From Sorex araneus (lineage: Eukaryota; Chordata; Mammalia; Eulipotyphla; Soricidae), in contig NC_073306.1 of assembly GCF_027595985.1 (NCBI RefSeq), positions 77,953,977 through 78,017,976 of the forward strand: DNA of 64,000 nt, written 5' to 3'. Shown in pieces: positions 54,547 through 64,000 of this stretch; position 1 is the first letter of the stretch; each line of letters opens with the position of its first letter. The position numbers and the translations under genes are program-made. The notes below the pieces were generated by a model, which was not told the DNA's origin, did no database searches, and worked only from the letters and a program-made list of their open reading frames with translations.

Positions 54547-54951
54547 GTTGAGCCCAGGACTATGGGTTCCCAAGCAGCAACACAAACAGAAACACAAAGA
54601 CAATAATGCAAAAGCAGAGGAGTTTTATTCCGGTATACTGGAGTAAACTATCTCACCCACAAGGTGATCTCTTAATAGCAACCCTGACCTTCAAGTGCAA
54701 GCAGTTTATATAGGGTTTGATTACATAAGCAGTATATGCCTTACTGTTTCAGAAAAGAATCTTGCTTAGTTACTAAACAAAGGTGTTTTGGCAAACACCA
54801 AGGGTGTCTTGGGTAACAGTGGTCAGGAAATAGTTAAACAATAGTTTCCAGTAACAGTTCATGATTATACAAGCTACTCATACTTTTAGGGTTAACAAAA
54901 GACAGTTTCTGGGGCATTTTGACTGCGGGCATAGGTCACCTCACCTCACCA
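54547..54951 (-). repeat. LTR-like element, minus strand
   Basis: Begins TGTTGAGCCC and ends near CCTCACCACA. Complements of AATAAA-like ('ggagttttattcc') and TATA-like ('cagtttatataggg') signals are in the expected order. No target duplication was found. Confidence 0.5.
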
Positions 54952-55194
54952 CAGTTTACAAAGATAATGACAGATGTAATAAAAGTAAAAGTATGGGACC
55001 AGTGTTTAATTCATTTGACTACTATAATTTCATATATTACTGTAGTATACAGTACAAAATTAATCTAGAAGCTATTTTCATTAGATTGAGATAAATATAT
55101 AATTTCATTCATCCAATTTATCAATTGGGTAATATTTTCAACACAATTTATAAAGAATGGATTACCAAGAAACAATATCTACAAATAAAGTCCT

Positions 55195-55495
55195 TTTTTA
55201 AAATTGAGTCAGCATTCTATACACAGTTACAAGGTTGTTTATGATGTGGTTTCAGTTATACAATGTTCCAATGCCCAGTACTTCACCAGTGTACATAACC
55301 CACCCATAATGATCCCAGTTTCCCTAACACCACCCTCCCTACCTCTGCCCTGGTCTGCCTCTATGAAGGCACTTTTCTTCCTTATCTTTCTCTCTCTCTC
55401 ACTCACTCTCTTTCTTTCTTTACAGGCATATTGGTTTGTAATATAGGTACCGTTTTTCCCTTTATCTATTTTCAGCACTCAGTTCCTGTCACAGA
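55195..55495 (-). mobile_element. L1 3' UTR, minus strand
   Basis: 'tacttcaccagtgtacataa' and the C-rich region of the reversed L1 tail. Confidence 0.7.
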
Positions 55496-55499
55496 ACAG

Positions 55500-56750
55500 A
55501 ATCTTAAGCAAGTTCAAACATGCTGCTCCTCTAAGCACTTCTTTTTATCATCTCTTCAATATGGGCACCAAAGAATATGGAAGTAACATATGAGGATCTA
55601 GTAGCCTCAATATAATCACTGAAGTAACACTTCAGTGTTAGTTTAAACTCCCCTCTTTAAACTGAAAATTCAAGTGACAGTAACCATGGCAAAACCAAAC
55701 ATTATACAAAACAGATTTCTGGCTCTTATCTCAGATAAGCATTGAACTTTCAACTTAAAAATAACAAAGTGCAGCTGTTTCAGAACTAGCTTTTCAGTTT
55801 GATGTTCTGAGACTTGTCCCAAGGAATAATTAAACTTAGATTCTCTATGTTTAATAATTTCCTTCAAAATCCTCCAGTGTTACTTAGGGTTTCCTCCTGG
55901 CTCTGAACACAGGGAACACTCCTGGTGGGCACCAACTAGTTATTCTTTATTTTTAACACATAGTAACACAGGTGTAAATCTTGATTCTACGCATATATGG
56001 CATTCTCACTTCAAAACATTCTTATACAATTAACAGAATGTTTTCTCCTTCTAAGCAGATATCCCTTGAGATCAGAAGCCCTCTGTGCTCTGGATGGGCC
56101 CTGTCTAGTTCTATGTGCATTCTAAGGACTTCAACAAAGCTGATAAAGCAAAGCAGGTTCTCGGTGACGATCACTTGGAGCTTTTGCACTGCCATGAGGG
56201 AGCTGTGAACACTGTTGAGCACTGAGTACCCACCTGTCACTTCTGTGTGCATCTGTGAGTGCTTGTGCTCCCCTAGGCACTCCTTTCTGTGTGATTCTAT
56301 AGTGCAGACCACTATGAGAGGGACAGGAGGAGACCCATCCTGGGAAACTGAGGCAAGAGATCAACTCCCAGGCAAAAATCCTTTCCATACTCATTTCAGT
56401 CTAACAAGAGAACTAGTTAGAGGTAAATAAAAATGCTACTGAAGGTAGCATGCAGGTTTAGCTCTAAGCAATATAAGGGAGGAGAGAAAACTGGAGTAAA
56501 ACGCAGATAAGAAAAAAAAACAGGAAAGATGCAACAAGTAGCAAGGCAATGGAAGATGTAGCAGAGGTAGCAAGCTAAGAAAGGAAGCACTTAGTTTACA
56601 AATAGCATGGTTTTTCTAAGGCCACAGCACCAGGTTCAGTTTAGGCACGCAGCTTTGGGTCTACCCAACACCACGTTCACTTAGAGACAATTTCGGTGAA
56701 AACAGGGCCCATTAATGGAGACGGCCAAATTCAATGAACCTCTTACTAAT
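55500..56750. other. Mostly unrecognised; SINE scrap at 55.87-55.93 kb
   Basis: 'gggtttcctcctggctctga' at about 55,886 is a short reversed SINE remnant. Overlapping frames on both strands at 56.02-56.43 kb resemble no known protein. Confidence 0.4.
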
Positions 56751-56751
56751 G

Positions 56752-56942
56752 GCAGGTCATAGGTGGTGTCCCCTCCTGCAACATTTTTTGGTTTTCCAGG
56801 CCAATGACTGGTGTCATCTCCTGAAACTTCTTGAGTTTCCTATTGCCAGGACATGGGGTGACACCTCTTCTTGCAACTTTTTGGGTGCACTGAGGTACAG
56901 GGTGGTGTGCTCTCCTGCAAGTTTTTGGTTAGAGTTTTGCCA
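56752..56942. repeat. Minisatellite, four ~47-bp units
   Basis: Four diverged units with a core like 'ggtggtgtcccctcctgcaa'. Cores start near 56,762, 56,808, 56,855 and 56,902. Confidence 0.75.
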
Positions 56943-57097
56943 AAGAGCCATTCTGTTTTAGGGGTTTTTTGTTTGTTTTTATGAAAAAAAGTATTGTACT
57001 AACCTTTGCAATACCATGTGGCTGAAGTATGACTTTCCCATCTATGGGAAAGATGGCAGGTGGCAGTACTAGACCATTTTGCACTTGAATCTTTTTT

Positions 57098-58635
57098 TTT
57101 AGCTTTATTGAATCACCATGTGGAGGGTTACATAGTTCTCAGGATTATGTCAGTTATACAATACTCAAACACCCTTCCCTTCACCAGTGCCCATATTCCA
57201 TCACCAACCACCCTAGTATACCTACCGCCCCCTCCCACTCCCCCAGTCCCCGCCCTTGTAAGTGATAAGTTTCACTTGTTTATGCTTTATCTTGATTACA
57301 TTCCATGTTTCAACACATAACTCACTACTGTTGCTGGGGTTGCCCCCCCCAAAAGAAAAAGACAGTCCTATTGCCAAGGAAGCATTTGATAGTTCTCCAT
57401 TGCTGAGAATGTAGAGATATTAAGTCCCACTATTTGTTACATAACTTTTCTTTTTTCCCCCCTTGCCCCGCAACACCGAGTTCATGCCTGTTTAGTAATT
57501 GCCACACTGCCTGACAAAGGGAAAAAAGCCGAAAAAGATGGTTATTTCCCGTCATCAGCCGGCGTGGGGCTCTGGCTTAGTTGATACTCTAGTAGAATGT
57601 CTGCAAGCAGTTTCTGGAACCAAAAGTAGTGCGCTGGTATCGGCTCCAGCTCGAGATTCCACCAGCGTCCCGCTGTTCCATGTACATAATTTTTCCCCTT
57701 ATATCCCATTCCCACACCACCAGTTCTGTGTTTGCTTAATGGACATCATACTATGGTTAACGCCACACCCGCGTTTCTTCCCGAGAAAGAAGGATATTTC
57801 TTCTCAGCCGGCATGGGGATATGGCTTAGTTCAGTCTAGAGAGATGGCTACCACTTTGATTGCCTTCAATATTTCAGTGAAAGACTTACTATTCTTGTTA
57901 GGATCTCCCCCCAAAGTCCGACTCGTTAAAAAGGAACCATTACATATTGCTGATGCTTAGATGACATTGGGTTTCTGTATAAAGTCCAGGGAAAGTACAA
58001 CCAGAAATAACATCACTACAAACTTTTACCCTTTTATGGTGCTCATAAGATGGAGAAACCTAGAGAGAGCTGGCTCGACATCTCCATTTTGTGCTCAGAA
58101 AGCGGTGGAACCTGTGCTGTGCTCAGGAGGAAGGGGTTGAGAGAGAGAGGTTAAAAAAATTGGGGAATGCCCAGCTTCCACTGTCGCAGCCCGGCGTAGG
58201 GTCTCCGTTCCCATGCTGGAATTAGTTCAGTGGGCTGCTTGGAGTCCAAGGGCGCTCTTTTGGGCTCTTCTATCCTGCTCGATCGGCAGCGGCACCAAAA
58301 GGGACGCACATGTGGGGCAAGTGGGTTTAAGTATCTGCGGTGGGCGGAGGTCACCGCCCCCTGCCCCCATGAGGTCTCCCGAGTGCGCATCCTGTTTCAG
58401 CTGGCTCAGCGTCTTCATTTTGTGCTCAGAAAGCCCCGGAACCTGTGCTGTGCTCAGGAGGAAGGGGTTGAGAGAGAGAGGTTAAAAAAATTGGGAAATG
58501 CCCAGCTTCCACTGTCGCAGCCCGGCGTAGGGTCTCCGTTCCCATGCTGGAATTAGTTCAGTGGGCTGCTTGGAGTCCAAGGGCGCTCTTTTGGGCTCTT
58601 CTATAATGCTCGATCGGCAGCGGTGCCAAAAGGGC
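57098..58635 (-). mobile_element. 1.54-kb chimeric L1-type insertion
   Basis: A perfect 19-bp duplication 'ttgcacttgaatctttttt' (57,079-57,097 and 58,636-58,654) brackets the insert. On the minus strand the order is: 331-bp tandem units (58,635-58,070), a middle region with two related ~251-bp segments (from about 57,543 and 57,794), L1 3' UTR (57,340-57,101), poly(A). It is therefore a single retrotransposition event of an RNA lacking ORF2. The tandem units could be an L1 5' UTR promoter array, making this an internally deleted L1, or the element could be a separate composite family. Confidence 0.82.
58070..58635 (-). repeat. 331-bp tandem units
   Basis: Unit 1 is 58,070-58,400; unit 2 (58,401-58,635) is incomplete. 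They are nearly identical over the shared ~235 bases ('cccagcttccactgtcgcag', 'gctcttttgggctcttctat'). Confidence 0.92.
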
Positions 58636-58654
58636 TTGCACTTGAATCTTTTTT

Positions 58655-60300
58655 GAAGAAAGCAAAAGAAATGGGATTATCAAAGCAGAGGACATGGGGA
58701 GATGTGTGATCATATGATTAACTCTTTAATATTAGGGATGAAGAAGTGTGTCACTAAGGAAACTTATCACCAGCCTGATAAGAAAAGGCTAATTCTCTAC
58801 CTCAGAACTAGGAAAGTCTGAAATGGTAACATTTTACCACCTTAGGCTTACAACAATTATCTTTGCCGGCATTATATAAACAAAAGCAATTTTTGAGCCA
58901 TTTTCAACAAGCAGGAAACATTCTGGTATGGCAGGGAAATGGGGATAAGGTTCCCAATTAGCTAAGAGGGCTAAGTTTGCCTGGGGACTGCTCCTTCCTT
59001 TCTCAATCCATCAGTTTTCTCCCTGCCATTCTTGAAGCATCAGATAGATCAATCAATTGTAGACGTATATACATATACATGTGTGTTTGTACTCAACTTG
59101 TCTTTCATCTGTCTGTCTGTGTGGAAACTTGAATGTTAGAGCCAGGCATAAACGAGAAGTAGAAATACTTAGATCTAGGCAAGCCGCATCATCATGAGTG
59201 GTCAGAGTGATATACCACCCAACAATTCCAAAGGTTAGGTACTTTTGGACCTTGTTATACAAGGAACATATTAAAGACCTCTAAGCAGAGTGTTGAGCAT
59301 GAGAAGAAATTGAAATTTTTAATCTAGATCTTATTCTAAAAGGTTAAAGGATTCCTGATCTCTGGAATTATCTCAGCTTCAATATCTGTACTGTGTTTAG
59401 AAAGGGCGGGGAGCTAGGGCAAAAGGCAAAAGAGACAGAAGAGCTTTATGAGATAGTGCAAAACTTTACCTTATAAGCCTCTGTTAATTTTAATGAAAAT
59501 TTAGGCTGTTTTATAAATAACAAAGGTACAGAAGACATCAAAATCAAATCAAAGGAAATTTTTCCACATTTTCATGAACATTGGTAGTTCAAATATTTTA
59601 TTATGCTGATATGTAAAAGTTTGATAAGAACAAAGAACCTTTTTTTTTGTCTGAAAGCATGTTTGTATTATCTCTTGTGGGATTGGTGTAGAAAGCTCAT
59701 GATTTGAAATAACTAAGGTATAAGAACTATCAAGAGTAAGTCAAAGAAGGTATTCTCGTGTTTCATAAAAACTGTTGGCTCAAAGTTTTTCTTATGCTCA
59801 TATGTCTAAATGTATATATTTATTTTGTTTCTGCATTGGATTAATAGAATATCTGACCTGGAAATCTTGTTAGTTAAATAATGGTGGTACATAAACAAGT
59901 CAAAAGTATTGTTTTAGCTTAAACCATGCATATCTAAAGTTATAAAATTGGTTGCAACACTTTTATCCTACCAGTGTTTTATTTGATCTCTGAGATATTT
60001 GGTAACTTAAATTTCTAGAGCTCCTTAGGTAAGAGTTAATAAAAGGGTAATCTCAGACCTCAGTCTGACAGTCTGAAGTCATAACAGTGCCACTTGGTAA
60101 AGTTTTAAATATATCAGACTTCCCTTTTGGAATTCCAGACCAGCTTCGGGACTGTTTACTGAAGAAAAAAATTTAAAAAGTGAGCCACTTTAAAATACAA
60201 ACTGCTAGGATCAGCCTCTTTGGCTTTAATAACTTCTGATTATGGATAAATTGGTGAAAAAAGTGGGAAATAAAAGAATCAGGTTTTATATATTATAATA
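58655..60300. other. Mostly unrecognised, weak ~200-bp internal repeats
   Basis: Segments near 59,510, 59,715 and 59,876 share 'aataac(a/t)aaggta' and 'tatgct(g/c)atatgt(a/c)aa' patterns. No coding signal. Confidence 0.4.
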
Positions 60301-60322
60301 TATATGTACATATGTGTGTGTG

Positions 60323-60563
60323 TAGCACTGTAGTCCCATTGTTCATTGATTTGCCTATGCGGGCACCAGAAATGTCTCCATTGTGAGACTTGTTGTTACT
60401 GTTTTTGGCATATCGAATATGCCATGGGTAGCTTGCCAGGCTCTGCCAAGCAGGCAAGATACTTTTGGTAGCTTGCCAGGCTCTCCGAGAAGGATGGAGG
60501 AATCAAACCCTGGTCAGCTGTGTGCAAGGCAAGTGCCTACCCGCTTTGCTATAGCTCTAGTCC
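60323..60563 (-). mobile_element. Long SINE (type 2), reverse
   Basis: 'agcactgtagtcccattgtt', 'ttactgtttttggcatatcg', head 'tttgctatagctctagtcc'. Confidence 0.9.
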
Positions 60564-60604
60564 TATATATATAATGTTGCTAAACTACCCAATACATGAA
60601 AATG

Positions 60605-60682
60605 TATGCTATTATTAAGATAACTGTTTATCTAATCAACCTGATAAGGCTTACATGAAACAGTTATCTTAATAATAGCATA
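60605..60682. repeat. Perfect 25-bp inverted repeat, 28-bp loop
   Basis: The left arm 60,605-60,629 (tatgctattattaagataac then tgttt) is exactly complementary to 60,658-60,682. The poly-T of an L1 begins at the next base. Confidence 0.95.
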
Positions 60683-60980
60683 TTTTTTTTTGAATCACTG
60701 AGAGACACTTACAAAGCTGTTCATGATCAGGTTTCAGTCATACAATATTACAACACCCATCCCTCAACCAGTGTACATTTCCCAGCACCGGTGTCCCCAG
60801 GTTCCCTCCCATCACCTCCACCCCACATGTCCTGACTGCCTCTATGGCAGGCACTTTTCTTATAAACTTTCAGTATCAATATTGCAAACCACAATGCCCA
60901 AAAGCAGAGAGAGAAAAAAACAGAGAGAAAGAGAGAGAGCCAGAGCCAGAGAAAGACATAGAGAGAGAGGAAAGATGTCA
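60683..60980 (-). mobile_element. L1 3' UTR, minus strand
   Basis: Poly-T, then 'gaatcactgagagacactta' and 'catccctcaaccagtgtaca'. A GA-rich run at 60,906-60,975 is included. Confidence 0.75.
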
Positions 60981-60984
60981 TCCT

Positions 60985-61895
60985 AGTCTTAAATTTATGA
61001 AAACTTTATACACAAATGTGAAATCCGTACTGTTTCATGGTAATTTTGTGAGTGCTTTAACCTTTTCATATCTGTTTTCCTAGAAATCAGAATTCTAAAG
61101 ATAAATCTTTCAATATCTTTTCTGGTCCCTTCCTAAGGACTTTTGTGTTTGGGGAGATTTTATATTACCATTTCAATTTTGTTGATATGTGATAGGTCTG
61201 TTCAGGTATTCCAGGTCTTCCCCGCTCATAATTCTTGACAGAAAACTCTTCTGCCAGAATATTTTAAACTTTAAATTTTTTTGCCACAAATGCATATTTT
61301 GTTTTCTGGATACTCTCTATTCAAAGAGCATTCAAAACTTTTTAGCATTTATATATTTACTTTCTAGCTTCAAGACTGGAATCACCATAATACTGGGATA
61401 AGTTTCCTTTCTCAGCTCTCACTTGATTCAGCTGATAAGGGAGAAGGGATCAGGGGCTTTGCCTCTGTTCAGCAAAGCCAAAGGGGTAGTTTTTAGCCAC
61501 TGAGATTTTAAAAGTGACTCACTTCCCTCTACCCCCGCCCCTTACAAGACCTGAAGCTGATCTGAAATTCCAGCAAAAAACCTGATGTCTTTAACTTTTA
61601 TCAAAGGCACAATTCTATGCTTTCAGTGGCTCCTGAAATTTAGGTTACCAACAACCTCAGAAATCAAAACACTGGTAAGGTAAGAAATTTTTGCAACCAA
61701 TCTTATAACTTTAGAGACTCATGTTTTAACCCATTACTCTTTAAACTTGTTTTCATGTACCATGATAATTTCAACTCACATTCTAATAATACAGTGAAAA
61801 TACAAACAAATATGTACATTAACACAACTTTAACCCTTAAACCATCAATTTTTATGATACATAGGAATATCTTCTTTGGCTTAATTTTATAAGTT
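60985..61895. other. No recognised feature
   Basis: AT-rich sequence; nothing identified. Confidence 0.4.
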
Positions 61896-61899
61896 CTCA

Positions 61900-63230
61900 A
61901 TTATCCCCAGTATACCCCCACCCATTTTCCACCCTGCCACTGCATCCATGGCAGACAATATTCCCTATAATCTCTCTCTAATTTGGGGCATTATGATTTA
62001 TAATACAGATATTGAGAGGTTATCATGTTTGGTCCTTTATCAACTTTCAGCACAAATCTCCCATTCCGACCGATTCCTCCAATCATAATTTTCTTAGTGA
62101 TCCCTTCTCTATTCCAGTTGCCTTCTCCTGAGTCTCATGAGTCTCAGTCTCATGAGGCTGACTTCCAACTATGGAGCAATCTTTCTGGCCTCGGTATTTA
62201 CTGTACTTGGGTGTCAGTCTCATGTTATGTTATTTTATACTCCACAGTCCTTCTATATCTGTCCCTCTCTTTCTGACTCATTTCACGTAGCCTGATACTT
62301 TCCATGTCTACCCACTTATGAGCAAATTTCATGACTTCATCTCTCCTAAAAACAGTAACAACAAGTCTCACAGTGAGAGACATTACTGGAGCACACTCAA
62401 ATAAATTGATGAGCAACAGGATGACAGTGACATCTCTCCTAACAGCTGCAAAGTATTTCATTGTGTAGATGAAGTATTTGATTTTCTGAGGCACTATCAT
62501 GAATAGGATTGGTTTTTAATATCTCTTTTTTCTCTTTCATTATTTGCATACAGGAAAGTCATGGACTTTCAGGTGTTGCTTTTTGTATCCCACCACTTTA
62601 TTATACAAATCTAAAGTTTCTAGGAGCGTTTTTATAGTCTTTAGGATTTTCTAAGTATAGTGTCATATCATCTGCAAATAGTGATAGCTTGACCTCTTCC
62701 ATTTCTGTCTGTATGCCCTTGGTATCTTTTTCTTGCCTAACTGCTATGGCCAGAAGTTGCTGTATTATATTGAATAGGAGTGGCGAGAGTGGTCAACCTT
62801 GTCATGTTCCCAATATTAAGAGAAGTATTTTCGTTTCTCCCCATAGAGAAAGATGCTTGTTGTGGGCTTGTGTTATATGGTTTTAACTATATTGAGGAAA
62901 GTTCCTTCAATGCCAATTTTGCTGAGTTTTCTTCATAAACGGGTGCTGGATCTTTTCAAATGCTTTCTCTGAGTTTCATGAGAGAAATTTTTATGACCAT
63001 ATGCCTTTATCTTTCCTTTTATTGATGTGATGGATTATGTTGATTGACTTGCAAATGTTAAACCATCCTTGCATCCCCGGTATGAAGCCTATTTTGTCGT
63101 GGTGTAAGATATTTTTGATGAGTTGTATAATTCTGTTTCCTTGGATTTTGTTGAGGATCTTTGCATCTGTATTCATCAGGGATATTGTCCTGTAATTCTA
63201 TTTCTTTATGGTATCTAGGAGGGAGACAGA
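61900..63230 (-). mobile_element. L1 with internal ORF2 deletion, minus strand
   Basis: The left part (61,900-62,480) is the 3' UTR and the extreme C-terminus of ORF2. The right part (about 62,490-63,230) is the RT domain, with the complement of the FADD catalytic codons near 62,668 and '[16 protein letters not shown]' at about 63,090. The intervening ORF2 sequence, normally over 1 kb, is absent. A fragment of the long SINE splits the left part. Confidence 0.82.
62348..62432 (+). mobile_element. Long SINE 3' fragment within L1
   Basis: Only the last ~85 bases ('aacagtaacaacaagtctca' to 'gatgagcaacaggatgacag'), flanked by 'atctctccta' on both sides. A 5'-truncated insertion. Confidence 0.85.
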
Positions 63231-63279
63231 GGATCTTTTTTTCCAGGTCTCGTTGAGCCTAGAGTTCAGGGTCGCAAAG

Positions 63280-63850
63280 TTCTGCTTACCTGGTTTTGCA
63301 GGACTTCACTCATGCTTGAGGTTTGGCCCAAGTGTCCGGAGAGCGGCCTGGAGCGTGGTGGTGGCTGGGAAGTGGATGTCAATCTCTGGCATCTAAGGGA
63401 GGGGTCAAACACAGACGCCCCACCTACCCAAGCCAGATAAATACCTCCTGGCCGACCCCCACTACATAGACTACCCAGCCACTCCCACAATCCAGGTCAC
63501 TCTCCTCAAAGTGGCTGCACGACACACCATAAGACCTTAATACCCATTATTCCTGCACCATATTTGAGAGGGTGTGAACCATGGTAACATCTCTAAGGGT
63601 GACTTGAGGCCTCCCTAAAAGCCTCCGTCCCTCTCAGAGAGCAAGGCAAGCTACTGAGAGTATCCCACCCGCATGGCAGAGCCTAGCAAGCTACCCGTGG
63701 CATATTCGATATGCCAACAACAGTAACAACAATTGGCCTCATTCACCTGACACTGAAAGAGCCCCCAATATGCCAGCTTTAAGAAAGATGAGCAAGGAGA
63801 GGCTGAAAAAATCTTGGGGATGAACTAGACTGCCAAAACAAAGAAAGAAT
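63280..63850 (+). mobile_element. Composite/RTE-like 5' region
   Basis: 63,290-63,400 resembles the GC-rich body in the orientation seen at 9.01-9.13 kb. From about 63,620 the long-SINE-like body appears ('cctccgtccctctcagagag', 'catattcgatatgccaacaa', 'gagcaaggagaggctgaaaa'). It leads straight into the endonuclease frame at 63,854. Confidence 0.65.
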
Positions 63851-63853
63851 AAA

Positions 63854-64000
63854 ATGATTGTCTATACTTTCAATGCACATAAGCTGGCATCAGAAGCATC
63901 CATCGAGGCCTGATGGTGCAAGCACAGAAGATCAAGTACGACATCATTGGTCCGACCGAAACAAGAAGACATCAATCACATCATGCTATTTTTGACACTG
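63854..64000 (+). pseudogene. RTE-like LINE endonuclease start (partial)
   Basis: From ATG at 63,854 the frame reads MIVYTFNAHKLASEASIEA, then a stop. In the shifted frame 'KIKYDIIGPTETRRH' follows. The pattern (nucleic-acid-entry 'TFNA...L', then 'YDIIGxTETR' with the catalytic glutamate) is that of the apurinic-type endonuclease domain of RTE-clade non-LTR retrotransposons. One frameshift is visible. The element continues beyond the window. The assignment to RTE rather than another apurinic-endonuclease LINE is from memory of motif style. Confidence 0.6.

Noticed and set aside
57499-57960. A 153-codon plus-strand open frame
   Set aside because: It lies antisense within the chimeric retroelement. 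Its apparent internal repeats reflect the duplicated ~251-bp DNA segments, and it resembles no known protein.
58213-58556. Overlapping open frames on both strands near 58.3 kb
   Set aside because: They follow from the GC-rich 331-bp tandem units, which contain few stops in any frame; no protein family is recognised.

Overview
This window is mammalian genomic DNA, very probably from a shrew (Soricidae, likely Sorex). Two observations support this. The sequence is full of a tRNA-derived SINE with the head 'ggggccggagcgatagcac', which I recognise as the shrew SINE. The only host gene family present has mammalian exon-intron structure. Unique coding sequence is sparse; repeats of several ages make up most of the window.

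Host genes. The gene family is guanylate-binding protein (GBP), the interferon-inducible dynamin-like GTPases, all on the minus strand. Copy A (about 0.4-10.5 kb) has intact exons 2-6 and runs off the left edge. Copy B (about 45.65-53.05 kb) is a tandem duplicate with matching exon sizes. It is broken by frameshifts, a lost splice acceptor and a truncated exon 7. Copy C (27.5 kb) is a single degraded exon 2 of a more distant GBP. The duplicated block spans roughly 1-11.16 kb and 46.11-53.80 kb. Retroelements shared by both blocks, or found in only one, order the insertions around the duplication.

Endogenous retroviruses. A provirus at 12,537-24,317 (+) has 408/407-bp LTRs, a GTCTAG target duplication and a Lys3-like primer site. 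Its pol is betaretroviral and its env is gammaretroviral-type, as in type-D retroviruses. A second class II provirus (17,423-23,028, minus) sits inside that env with target duplication AGGTTT. It has a tRNA-Asn-like primer site, a long gag frame and a fused dUTPase-protease-RT frame. It lacks a normal 3' end: its left edge joins pol directly to an inverted copy of the LTR's first 15 bp. A third LTR, similar in U3 but different in U5, interrupts its pol gene.

Other repeats. There are many L1 3' fragments, two SINE types (short, and long with a 'gatgacagtgacagtga' tail), and several solo or partial LTRs. A composite family with a GC-rich body recurs at 8.6-9.5, 12.4/24.3 and 43.4 kb, with parts at 63.3 kb. 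The right edge carries the start of an RTE-like endonuclease frame. A 1.54-kb insert with a perfect 19-bp target duplication contains L1 3' sequence and 331-bp tandem units. There is also a perfect 25-bp inverted repeat at 60.6 kb, a 47-bp minisatellite at 56.75 kb, and a U2 snRNA fragment at 10.14 kb.

Nothing here suggests a bacterial-type operon or defence cluster. The most unusual object is the nested, rearranged provirus complex. All coordinates and mismatch counts were read by eye.
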